DNA of 64,000 nt from Ovis canadensis (Eukaryota; Chordata; Mammalia; Artiodactyla; Bovidae): the NCBI RefSeq assembly GCF_042477335.2, contig NC_091245.1, positions 29,398,501 to 29,462,500 of the forward strand, in the 5' to 3' direction. The position numbers and the translations under genes are program-made. Positions 1-12,100 of the stretch are shown piece by piece. Under the pieces are notes generated by a model. It was not told the DNA's origin. It did not search any database and was given only the letters and a program-made list of their open reading frames with translations. The stretch's first letter is position 1; every line of letters begins with the position of its first letter.

Positions 1-2945
1 TGGCCTCATCTGGCTGTGCAACAGCGATCCCAGGCTGCCTTAACCAAGAGAGGGGTTTATTTCTCTCACATGGGAAGGCTAGAGGCAGCATTCCAGGGGT
101 GTATGAGGCCCCAGGCTCTTTCTCGTTCTGCTCCTCTAGCCTTAGCTTGTGGCTTTCATCCCTAAGGTTACAAAAGAAAATCTCCACTACCAGCTGACTT
201 GGAAAAATTTAAGTAAATATTTTCTTGAAGTATAACATATGTATACATATGTCATATATTGTATATGTATTGACAGTTTGGAGAATTTTGACGAAAGAGA
301 AGAAGCCATGTAACCAGCATCCAAAACAAATAAAACCCCAGCAGAACAGGGCTGTCACCTCTGCAGATGCTATTGAGGTGAAGCTGCGAGACAGGATGGA
401 GAGGGGGTGTTGGGGCTGGAATGCAAGCTTTGCCACCAATTTCTGGTGAGTGACCATGACCTCTCGGAGCTACCGTGATGAGTGATGAGTGCGGGGTGAT
501 TGAGAAACCCTGAAAGAGGCTCCATGAGAGCAGGCCTAGAATCCCAGGCGCGCTCAGCGCCATCAGACCCCGAGGGCCTCTGAGCACAGTGCTCTGCTGC
601 TCACAGCCGATCCTCTCTGATGATCCGCACCTTCTTGTGTGCCCTTTGTGCTCTGACCTGTCCAACGGGCCCCTTCAAGGGCAGGAACCAGCAGGGCCCA
701 CTGGCCTTGCCCCTCCTTCCCACTGCCCAGTCCCGCCTTCCTCCCTGACCAGTTCATTCAGTGCGGCTCACCCTGACTGTACACACCAAGGGATGCATGG
801 GGTCTGGTTGCTGCTCAAGTGGGGAGGGACCCTCAACAACGAGGATGCAGTGGGGTGGGTGAAGGAGAGCCTGGGCCGTGATAGCAGAAACATCTACACC
901 AGCCTGGAGGCTCAGGGAAGCTCCCAGGACGGAATTATACCTCTGCAGAGAGATGTGAGGGATGAGTGGGTGTTAGCTTAAGAAGTGGGAAAAAGTGCTC
1001 CCTGTGGGGGAACAGCACGCACAAAGGCAGAAAAGCATGGAGCATTCGCAACCATGGGCAGACCAGTGACGCCAAACGCAGCAGGCAGTGGATGGAGGAG
1101 GGCCAGGGTGAGAGGCTGCAGAGGGCTGGCACATAGTCCTGGAGCCGCGGGGAGCCAGGGAAGGGCAGGAAGCGGGGCGGCGATGTGGTCAGAGCTGCCC
1201 TTCCAGCGGCAGGATGAAGGACAAATGGGCAGGAAGGCCCTTGACGAGGCTGTCACTATGGCCAGGCAGCTGGAGTGGAGGGAGCACGGACAGGCAGGAG
1301 GCCCCGTTCACTCCATCCTCCCCCGCCTGCCCTTGCTACTGACAGCCAGCCCACTCGCCTGCCCAAGCCCAGGGCACCGCATCGCCAAAACCCTGGCCCA
1401 AGGCAGAAGGTCCCGTACTGCTGGTGAACTGTGACTCTGCCCTCAAGCCCAGGCTCAAATGCCATCTGCTGCGTGAAGCCCTCTCTGCTGGCTGCCAGCA
1501 CCTGAACACACTCCACAGCACCGACCCCCGTGCTGTTTTATACCAGCAAGCAAGAAAACCATGGACTCTCCACCAACTTGCTGTGTTACCTTGGGCAAGG
1601 TTCTTAACCTCTCTGTGCCTCAGTTTCCACATTCATTAAAAGGCCATGATGGAAGTGCAAGCCTCTAAAGATTTCGGTGGGGACTAGATGAGTTAACACA
1701 CATACAGTGCTTAGAACAGTGCCAGGCACAGACAAAGTTCTCGATGAAGGGAAGCCCTGTCAGCCGTCTCTGTGGCTGTCTCCACATATATAGGTGGGCC
1801 CCTAGAGGCCAGAAAGAGGGCATCTTCCTTTTGAAGCAGGACTGGCCCTTCGCTCACCCCTCTCCCCTTGGCTGTCCACTAGCCCTCTGCTCCATCTCTG
1901 ACCGTGGGCATTGCTGTTGCTGCTCACGCTCGCCAAGCATGACATCCTGGGTGATCAGGCCACTGAGCATTCCTCCTGATAGACAGGCCTGTGGACTCTG
2001 GCTCCTGGGGACCTCAGGATCTCTGGTTTCCTGACAGCCTCCCACCCACAATGTCGAGGATCACGGAAGCTTTTAGGGACACTCTAAAGCTGCCTCCAGA
2101 GTTAACTGATGAGAAGGGTGCTCCAAAGTACAGGGCAACGAGGCTGACCCTGAGCAAGAGAATGGAGGGGAGACACCAGCAGGGGACCCCAACCCAGGGT
2201 GTGCAGGAAAGAGAAACGAAGCTACAGACTAGGGGAAGGCACACGCACAAAGACAGCTGAAGGCCTAGCTCAAGGTAAGGGGCGAGACAGCCCCCAGCCC
2301 CGTGCTGTGGCCTTGAGGGGAGGGCCCGGAGGGGTGCCTTGAATGAACGGGGGGACAGGGAACCGAAGGGAAGAGGGCTCAGGAAGCAAAGCCATTTCTA
2401 GCTAGAGTGGCTGGGGTTTGCACGGAAGAGAGATGTGGAAAAAACCCTAACAAATGCCAGGAACTCAGGTCCAGTTTTCTCCACCAGCTGTTGACAGGGT
2501 GAGCGCCTCCTCCGTGCCTGGCACTGGGTGGAGCACTGAGACTGGTAACCGAGAAATATGTCCCTGCCTCAATCAGCTATGACAGCCAGAGGCCGTCTGT
2601 GCCTGGCCCACTGCTTCCATCACCAGGCCCCTTGCCCACACAACGGAGGATGCCGGAGGGTGGATGGCAGGCAGCAAAGCATGCTGGGTGAGAGCTGGTG
2701 CTCTCAGCAGTCAGCCTTGGGCTCAGCTCCTGGCCTCACCCTGTCTGGCAGCGTGACGCAAGCTGGTGCCTTCACCTCTGAGCGTCAGCTTCCTCATCTG
2801 CATGACGAACACTGACGCTGTGGGTGCACTAGCGGCGAGAGTGATTATTACGGCCGGGGTGAGAGAGCCCACAGCAGGCCCTCGGGAGGGGTGCAAGGGG
2901 GCAGCAAAGTCTCCATCAGGGACAGAAGTCATCCCCTGGGCTCAC
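1..2945. other. CYB5RL intron 5 (partial)
   Basis: No coding exon recognised on either strand. A MIR SINE occupies about 1545-1745. The rest is moderately GC-rich unique sequence with short chance ORFs. Confidence 0.6.
1545..1745 (+). repeat. MIR SINE
   Basis: The core reads tgctgtgttaccttgggcaa, followed by the canonical cctctctgtgcctcagtttc and a degenerate 3' part ending near the gtgccaggcaca box. Confidence 0.75.
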
Positions 2946-3149
2946 CTGGCTGAGGACAAAGAAGGTGCGGACATTCCAGAAACGGGCCTGCTCCTGGAGG
3001 AAGGGTTTCAGGTAGATGCCCTCAAAGGTCTTGAAGCAGCCGACCAGGGTGATGAAGGTCTCGTCCTCTGCGTTGTCTGTGATGCTCCGGAGGATGGGCA
3101 CCATGGGGGCCAGGCCGGTGCCAGCAGCCAGCATGAGGAGCTCCCCGTA
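2946..3149 (-). CDS. CYB5RL: CYB5RL coding exon 5 (NAD(P)-binding lobe)
   Basis: 204 nt (68 codons), acceptor ccccag|tac, donor CAG|gtgag. Encodes [20 protein letters not shown] and onward to [19 protein letters not shown] is the glycine-rich NAD(P)H motif. It ends in phase 0, and no continuation of the family C-terminus was found in 1-2945, so the terminal exon is outside the window. Confidence 0.93.
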
Positions 3150-6100
3150 CTGGGGAGCAAGACAGTGCATGACAGGGCTGGGTTGGGAAGGGGTCTTACC
3201 CCACCTACCCACTATGGGGCCTTTTCCTGGGCATGCTTGAACTGGACGGTACTGTCCTTCTGGGGTGTCCTGCCCATCTGAGTTCCCTCTCTACCCTCTC
3301 TGGGGAACCCTCCGTGCCTGTGAGCTATAGCTTGTGAGGCCTATGGAACAGAAATCATGGAATTTGGGGGCTGCAAGGAAAAGCAGTGGTGCAGCCATCC
3401 TACAAATGCCTGGCTGCCTTCTAAAGCATCCCCACGGGACTCTGCTTACACACTTCTGCTGACAGGCAGCCCAGTAGATCAAACCAGCCAATCTTAAAGG
3501 AAATCAACTCTGAATACTCATTGGAAGGACTGATGCTGAAGCTCCAATCCTTCGGCCACCTGATGCGAAGAGCTGACTCATTGGAAAAGACCCTGATGCT
3601 GGGAAAGATTAAAGGCAGAAGGAGAAGAGGGTGACAGAGGATGAGATGGTTGGATGACATCACCGACTCAATGGACATGAATTTTGGCAAACTCTGGGAG
3701 ATGGTGAGGCTCAGGGAAGCCTGACTGCAGTCCGTGGGGTCGCAAAAAGTCAGACATGACTTGGTGACTGAACAACAAGCCCTCTACTTCTCAAGAAGTC
3801 TGCTGTATTACAAGCTGACTCCCCTTGCCAGGGAGGGCTTCTCATCTCAATGACCTGAAACCTGCTCCAGCCAAAGCTTTGCCCACCACCTCCATCCTGG
3901 CCCTGCCCTCTGGGCTGCTTCCTCTGCCCCAAGGCCACCTTGCAGAGATCTGAGGACCCTGGCTTGGACCCTGAGCCTGCTCTTCTCTAGACTAAATGAG
4001 ATACTATACCTCAGTGCCTGGCACAGTGTTGGCCCAGAGAGCCAGGCAATAAAGTGAGCTCCCAAGGAGCCCCTGTTCCATCAACTCCTCCTCGCCAAAC
4101 CTGTTTCCTGGCTGAAGGTCTCTTTAAGATCAGTGCTGTGCAGGTTAGTGCGTGACCGGCAGAGTGAAGTGTTCACCTCTATGCTTTGTCGGTTTCTGTG
4201 AGTGCAGTCTGAGTTTCCACTGCATGCCACACTACTGCATGGAATGCTTCTTGGACTACCAGGAGCCATGCAGATCTCGGGGTAAACCCTCAGCCCTATG
4301 ATCTGGGCAAGTTCTTTCACTTCTCAGAGCCTTGGTTTCTTCACTGGTTTTAAAAAAAAAATAGACCTCTGCAGAAGAGCACGTATCTCAGAACTGGCAT
4401 GAGGATTAAAGAGATGACAAGTGCCTGGTATAGAGCCTGGGACCTCATGCAGCTACATTCCTGCCCCTCACTGAGCCCTACTGCTGGCCCATCATCCTGC
4501 CCTGTGCTCCGATTCCCCCAGCCTCCAGTCACGGGGTCTGCCGTGTATCACCTCTTTCTCCCATCACTGCTCAGGCTTTCCTCTGGGGAGCCTCCCCTGA
4601 GATACAGGCGGGTGTTCCCACAGCCTTCGGCACACCCGGCTCACCCTGTGTTGTTGCCATCAATCTGTGCGCCCGTCTCCCCATCAGACTGGGAGTGTCT
4701 GGAGGACAGGGCTCATCTGACCCACCTCCGGGCCGCCAGGGTCCATCCAGCACTGGCCTGGCCCTGGGTGAACCCCTCTGAATGTCTGTGGAACAAATGC
4801 AAGACAGATGCTAACATGGCAGTCTCAGGGTTGACGTGAGCCACCTGCCACGAAGCTGGCTGCAGAGTGGCAAGACTGGCTTGCACCCTGGCACCCACAC
4901 AGGAGCAGAGCGGAGTCTCAGCCACAGTCTCAGCGGCCAAACATTGGTGCGCAAGATGCCATGTCCTTTCCTTCACAGCCGGGCCCTGTGCCCTGCCAGA
5001 TAGCAAGTGTGGGGCTTTCCCGAGGGGTCTGTGGATGCCAAGGTCATAAGACTGTTATGTCTGGGAAGATGGCCTGCAGGTATTTTTTATTTCTTCTTTT
5101 AGCTTCTTTATATCTGCAGATTTTGGGGGGTTAATGAACAGATACTACATTTGTAATATGGAGAATACTAGTAAAAGCTATTTTTAAATTATGCAAAAAG
5201 AATAGACACACAGACAGAGCAAACAAACTTGTGGGGACTTCCCTGGGGGTCCAGTGGTTAAGAGTCTGCACTTCAAATGCAGGGGTGCAAGTTTGACCCT
5301 GGTGCAGGGACTGGGAGCCACAGGCCGCGTGGCATGGCCAAAAAAGAAAACAAACTTATGGTTACCAAGGAGGAAAAGAGACAAGGGATGAATTAGGAGT
5401 TTGGAATTAACATATACACTGCCATATATAAACTATAGCACAGGAAACAATACTTAATATTTTGTAATAACCTATAAGGGAAAAGAATCTGAAAAAGAAT
5501 GCATACGTATGTGTGTGTATATAACTGAATCACTCTGCTGTATACCTGAAGCTATCACAACATTGTAAATCAATTATACTTCAATTAAAAATAAAAGAAT
5601 AGAGAGGAAGAATGATTCATTATTTTCCATTTGTTTTGCTTTGTTTTCCTCATTATAAAGGTAATAGGTACTCATTGTGGGTAATTTGGAAAATATAATG
5701 AAGAAAATAAAAATCACCTATAATTCCACCACCCAGAGCTGCTAACATTTTATTGCTTTTTTTAAAAAAATACTTTTTCTGTATAATCTAACTTAAGTTT
5801 CCTAGCTTGTGTATTCAGTATTTTACTTAGTATTGGTCACTTACAGCATAAGCATCAGCATCATTTATAAACATAATTTTAAAATCCAGGATAGTAGTCT
5901 ATCAAGCATCTGTAACCAGTGTACCTAACTGCTCTGCTGTTGGATGTTCAGCTGTCTCCAATTTCTTGCTATTATAAATAAGCTGCAATGAACCTGTGCA
6001 AGAAGAAGCATTTGGATTCTTTCCATAGGACAGACTTCAGAAGTGGAAGCGCTGGGTCAAGGATGTGAAGCTTCCTGACTCCCAGTGGTGGTTTAGTTGT

Positions 6101-9100
6101 TCAGCCGAGTCCACCTCTTTGTAACTCCATGGACTGTGGCCCACCAGGCTCCTTTGTCCATGGGACTTCCCAGGCAGGAATACTGGAGTGGTTTGCCATT
6201 TCCTTCTCCAAGGGATCTTCCCAATCCAAGGACAGAACCCAGGTCTCCTGCACTACAGGTGGTCTCTTGTATTGCAGGCAGATTCTTTGCAAACTAAGAC
6301 ACAAGGAAGTCCCAAGTCCCCAGAACATACTGTCAAGTTGTTTTCTTATATGCACAAGTTGATGAGAAACTACTGTTTTTTCCTAGGAATGTCAGGGGGG
6401 GACTTGAACACGCCATGAAGATGAGGGGAAGACCCCTTGGCCTGGGAGGCAGGGGACTTCCAAGCAGCAAGTCACAAGGTATACTTAGGGAGTGGTTTCC
6501 ATAATCTTGCAAATGACCCATGAAACTGGAAAGAGATCTGAGAGTCAGCTGGCATAAGGGCCCTACATGCCGAACTTAGTCTGAATTTTTCCAAGCAATG
6601 TTCAGGCATGGGTGGTTCTGGGACATGGGCAGTTTTGTTTCTTAGTACCTATCCCATCTCCTCCCATGTCCAACCCCAAGTATACTCTTGGCATTAGGTC
6701 TGGGCTCAAGAAGAATGGCACAATGAGATTCTATGGCCTGAAACATGAGAACCGCAGTCCTGGAGGCTAAGCTGGCAGGGGTCTCCTGAGGACACAGCGT
6801 GGGCACTGACCTGGTTTGGTTTATAGAAGAAGCCTCCGAAGGGTCCTCTCCAGAAAGCTGTGTCTCCTGCTTTCCAGGACTTGACATACCGGGACATCAG
6901 CCCAGTCTGGTAGCACTGGAAGCAAACAAAAGGAGACCTCACTGGGACAGGCACACACTGCCAATACAAACCACATCAGCCTCAAGCTCGGCACTTTACA
7001 CGTGCTGTCTCTTTTAATCCTTCTAATCATCCACGAAGTTAGTACTGTCAGCCCCTGTTCTCAGATGAGGCCCAGACCCTTACCCAGAAGGTAAACGGTA
7101 AGACCAGGATGAGAATCTGTATGACTTTCAGCCTTAACCACAGAGGTCTCAAACCAAATAACCAGGGGCCACACAGGTGACATAACCGACTGAAGAATCA
7201 GGTAGGAGACAATTAATGGCACCTAGCAGTCTCAGCATCAGGCAGACAAGAGTGAATGGTGTGGACTAAGGTGAACCGGTGAGCGGATACTCTTTTTAAA
7301 GGAAGAAACCACCTTGCAAATCCCAGTCCACAGTCCACAGGGCCAGCGATGCCAGACCTTCTGACTTTGGAAGAGGGGCAGGAAATCCATATTTTTAAGA
7401 AAATTTTCCCATTTTTGAAATGTTAGCAATTAATTCAAAATTTTAACACACTATACAGGCCAAAACCAAATATATTTGTAGGCTAGAGGCAGTCTGTGGG
7501 CCACTCACTTGCAATCTCTGCATATCCCTACACTGTCTCCTGGCTGGATGAAAAAAATGAAGGTTGTGGAGGGGGTTCCTCCATGGGAGAAGGGCAGTAT
7601 GCACTTGCTGGGTGCCCACCCACTCTGTGCTAGGCACTATGCTGGGGCTGCAGGGAAGACAGCTGGACCTTAAGCTCCGTGAAAGCAGCCAGTGCCTGAA
7701 TCATGGAAAGGACTTAAACACCTGAATGAACAAATCAGTAACTGAGATCAGGCCCTAGTTTAAGGAGCTCACAGTCTACGAGGGACCTAAGCCTCAGACA
7801 CACACAAGGCAGAGACAACCTAATGCCTGAGGAGGTGCAGTCACTTCCCGTGGAGTGGGACTGAGGAGAGCTTCCTGGAGAAGGAAGCAGTGGGGCTGGA
7901 CCTTGAAGACTGGGTAGGATCAGACTCACTGGAGATGGGAGCAGACGGGCACAGGGAATTCTGGGCATCAGGTGTGGTATGCTCAGGGGTGGGACAGCCC
8001 AGGTCATGCTCTAGGAATAGCAAGTGGACACGATAGAGTAGGGGTCAGGGGGGAGCACTGGGAGAGAGGACTGGAAGAGTGTTTAGAGAAATTATAACCA
8101 GGCCTGAAGGAGAGACTGGGTTTTGGTCACCAGACTTGCTTTTAAGCACTCGCAGCCACTTCTGCTACCATCGCTGCCTTCCTTGTGCACCAAACGCATA
8201 AAGCAAAGAACGTCCTTGGCTGACCTGGAAGAGGTCTGGGGAGGAGGCTACAGTTCTTCTAACTTGCTGAAAGATACATTTCAGCCTATCCCTTGTTTTG
8301 TGGCCCCGGTCCTGGGGAGGCACAGCCCCAGGGGTGGCCTTAGAAGCCCTATGGCATAGAGAGAACTCAAGGAGAAAGGAAGGATTTTTCTGTGCTTCTG
8401 GCACTCACACAGAGCCTGGCACAGGGTAAACCCTCAAAACACATTTGTTAAACAGAACTGACACTGGACTTGTTCTTCCATTTGGGATCATATTACCCAA
8501 GAGGCCTTGGGACAATATCATCTCTCTGAGCTTTAGTTTCTTCATCTGCAAAGTGGGGAGAATATGATCTACTCTGCAGGGTGGATACAAGGTTGAAATG
8601 AGGTAATTAAAGAGCTAGACGCAGTACTTGGAGCTCAGAAGGTGCCTGAGAAATGGGAGTTCCCCTTTCCTGTCTTCAAGGGAGCATAAACCTTAGAAAA
8701 CCCGCCTGCCTTCCCAATTTGCCAAGACATTTCCAGTTCTTCCCAGCCAGCGGCTTAGGGATAATTAAGCATCTCTCTGAAGAGAGGCTTTCCGGTAAAC
8801 GAAGGAGAAAATCAGCCTTGCAGCTGGGAGTGATCCAGCTGCCCCGAAGTACTGTCTCTAGGCTTATCCTTTCAATAGAAACACACCCAGACAAGCAGCT
8901 TGGGGAAGTGGGCCATTTGGAGAGGATTTGTGGAATCTCCCAGACAAACAGTTGCGTGAAGGGATCCCATCCAAGCTTATGTTTGAGGGAATAAATACTT
9001 GAGCTCTGAAGGCAGGCGGGGAAGGCGGGAGCCATAGACGGTGCTGGGGACTTGGAATCAGGAGGCCAGGGCTTACCCACCACTTGCACTTCTTACTACC

Positions 9101-12100
9101 TGGGGAGCCTCAGGCTCTTCTGGGGTCTCAGTTTACCTGTCAATGAAAGGGGGATAATTTCTGTCCTACAAGGGAGACAAAGGATGTGAACACCTATCTT
9201 TAGGATTCTGTTCGGGAAAAGATCTAGAGCTATGTATTAGGCCGACTCATGTGAAACTGCTGGTTCCGTAAGTCAAAAAGGTTAGCGTGTCAGCAATTTC
9301 ATGTAGTTCAACCCAATTATTTTTGCACGTAATTCGAACTTCATGACTTCTTATGCATTTATTGCCTACTCCTTGGGTCTCTGGGGCATTCTGCATCCAG
9401 CCCACTTTGTTCATCTCATCTCTATCAACTGCCCAGCCCACCTTGGCTGCCCCCACAAGCACATCTCCCTCCACCACTCAGACTGAGTATAGTTCCCACC
9501 AGACCCTGCTCTATTTCACCTCTCCCTGCCTTTGGTTATCCAGCCCTGGAACGCCACCTCTAATCTGTACTCCTTCTTCAAGGCCCAGCTCAAATGCCCT
9601 GGCCCCTGCCAACTCCTTCCATAAGGTAATTTCAGTTAGCTTGGTCCCCAAGGTACTCCATGTCCCATCTTTTGCCTGCACACCCGCTCTGTTCCAAGAT
9701 GAATGACTGGAAGTTCCCCCAAATCATGCCCCTTAGCTGCTGTATATACGCACTGCTTGGCACTCAGAGCTTCCTTCCCACTCCTGAGTTTAACACAGAG
9801 CTCACACGCACAGCTTCCTCAAGGAAGCCCAGCCCGCTTTCCCTGCGGCCCTAGGTGCCCTGAGCTGGGCTGGGGCCTGCAGCATCTACCACCTTGCAGT
9901 GTCCCAATCTGGCCCCATCTGAGGGTGGGCACTGGGTCTGACTCCCCTGGATGCCTGTGCCCAACATACAGAAGGAGCCCATGACTTGGTTCCCCTTTCC
10001 CTGGCTTAGTACTCACGCTCCGGCAATAGTAAGAAGGTGAGGAGGAAGAGCTTTACTCTTCTCAGTCCAAGCTTTTTGTCCATAAAATCTATTGGGAACA
10101 TGCCCTCTGTTGGTGATGCGGCAGCCCCTTTTCCCTAGGAAAGGGGGTGAGAAAAGGCCACCCCCATTGTCCCTGCTCTTCCCTTCAGCCAGCCTCCTTC
10201 CATGTGAATCCTGGCTTTTCCCATGTCAAAGGGAAGTGCCCAACCCCGACCAAGTTGGCAAATGGCGGTCCAATCCTTGGCTCTTAGAGCAACCATGTGA
10301 GTTGACTTACCTTGATTAAAACTTCAAAGTATCCTTCTGCATTGGCGGGGCTGATGGGCGTATAGGCTCTCTGAATTTCTAAGTCATCTACTGTCCCTCT
10401 GGGAAAGAGATGCACTTGGTCAGGCAGTCAGCCAGTCATTCAACAAATCCTTAGAGTACCTAACCTGTGCCAGGCTGGTGAAAGTGAAGCTAGGGGCCCA
10501 ACCATTCCAGTGGTCCTCATTGAGGGGCAGGCAAGGTGGAGCAGAAGACAAGAGTACTGGGCTCCCCCACGACTGCATGCTAGCTGAGAGACCCTGGGCA
10601 GGTCACTTAAACCTCCAGTTGCTCCTTCTGTAAAGTGGAGACAATCACCCATGCCCCTGCTATGTGGTTCCATTGGGATTACAGATGAAAAGGTGCTTCA
10701 AAAAGCACACTGACGATGTGAGCTGTTTTAGGACATCACTGAGGTTTTTCCTGACCTCTCCCTGACCATAGCATGATCAAAATAAAAACAGCTATGTTTA
10801 ACAACTGTTTCAGTTCAGTTCAGTTGCTCAGTCATGTCCGATTCTTTGTGACCCCATGAACTGCAGCACGCCAGGCTTCCCTGTCCATCACCAACTCCCG
10901 GGGTTCACCCAAACTCATGTCCATCGAGTTGGTGATGCCATCCAACCTTCTCATCCTCTGTCGTCCCCTTCTCCTCCTGCCCCCAATCCCTCCCAGCATC
11001 AGAGTCTCTTCCAATGAGTCAACTCTTCGCATGAGGTGGCCAAAGTACTGGAGTTTCAGCTTTAGCATCAGTCCTTCCAATGAACACCCAGGACTGATCT
11101 CCTTTAGGATGGACTGGTTAGATCTCCTTGCAGTCCAAGGGACTCTCAAGAGTCTTCTCCAGCACCACAGTTCAAAAGCATCAATTCTCAGCTTTCTTCA
11201 CAGTCCAACTCTCCCATCCATACATGACTACTGGAAAAACAATAGCCTTGACTAGATGGACCTTAGTCGGCAAAGTAATGTCTCTGCTTTTGAATATGCT
11301 ATCTAGGTTGGTCATAACTTTCCTTCCAAGGAGTAAGCGTCTTTTAATTTCATGGCTGCAATCATCATCTGCAGTGATTTTGGAGCCCCCAGAAAATAAA
11401 GTCTGACACTGTTTCCACTGTTTCCCGATCTATTTCCCATGAAGTGATGGGACCAGATGCCATGATCTTAGTTTTCTGAATGTTGAGCTTTAAGCCAACT
11501 TTTTCACTCTCCTCTTTCACTTTCATCAAGAGGCTTTTTAGTTCCTTTTCACTTTCTGCCATAAAGGTGGTATCATCTGCATATCTGAGGTTATTGATTT
11601 CTCCCGGCAATCTTGATTCCAGTTTGTGCTTCTTCCAGCCCAGCATTTCTCATGATGTACTCTGCATATAAATTAAATAAGCAGGGGAAAAATATACAGC
11701 CTTGACATACTCTTTTTCCTATTTGGAACCAGTCTGTTGTTCCATGTCCAGTTCTAACTCTTGCTTCCTGACCTGCATATAGGTTTCTCAAGAGGCAGGT
11801 CAGGTGGTTTGGTATTCCCATCTCTTGAAGAATTTTCCAGTTTATTGTGATCCACACAGTCAAAGGCTTTGGCATAGTCAATAAAGCAGAAATAGATGTT
11901 TTTCTGGAATTCTCTTGCTTTTTCCATCATCCAGCGGATGTTGGCAATTTGATCTCTGGTTCCTCTGCCTTTTCTAAAACCAGCTTGAACACCTGGAAGT
12001 TCACGGTTCACGTATTTCTGAAGCCTGGCTTGGAGAATTTTGAGCATTACTTTACTAGCGTGTGAGATGAGTGCAATTGTGTGGTAGTTTGAGCATTCTT

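Larger units (their letters stand above)
3150..6810. other. CYB5RL intron 4
   Basis: Contains a BovB 3' fragment, a MIR-like tract near 3960-4060, a CHR-type SINE inside an L1 3' end, ancient LINE sequence (about 5630-6080) and a Bov-tA SINE. No additional exon recognised. Confidence 0.6.
6916..10310. other. CYB5RL intron 3
   Basis: Old repeats only: MIR-like sequence near 7010-7130 and 8480-8650, and L2/CR1-like fragments near 7600-8000 and 9490-9800. No exon with supported splice sites. Confidence 0.5.

Noticed and set aside
1-2945. Terminal CYB5RL exon within the window
   Set aside because: The minus strand was read for the family C-terminal segment; nothing similar with a good acceptor was found, so it is placed outside the window.
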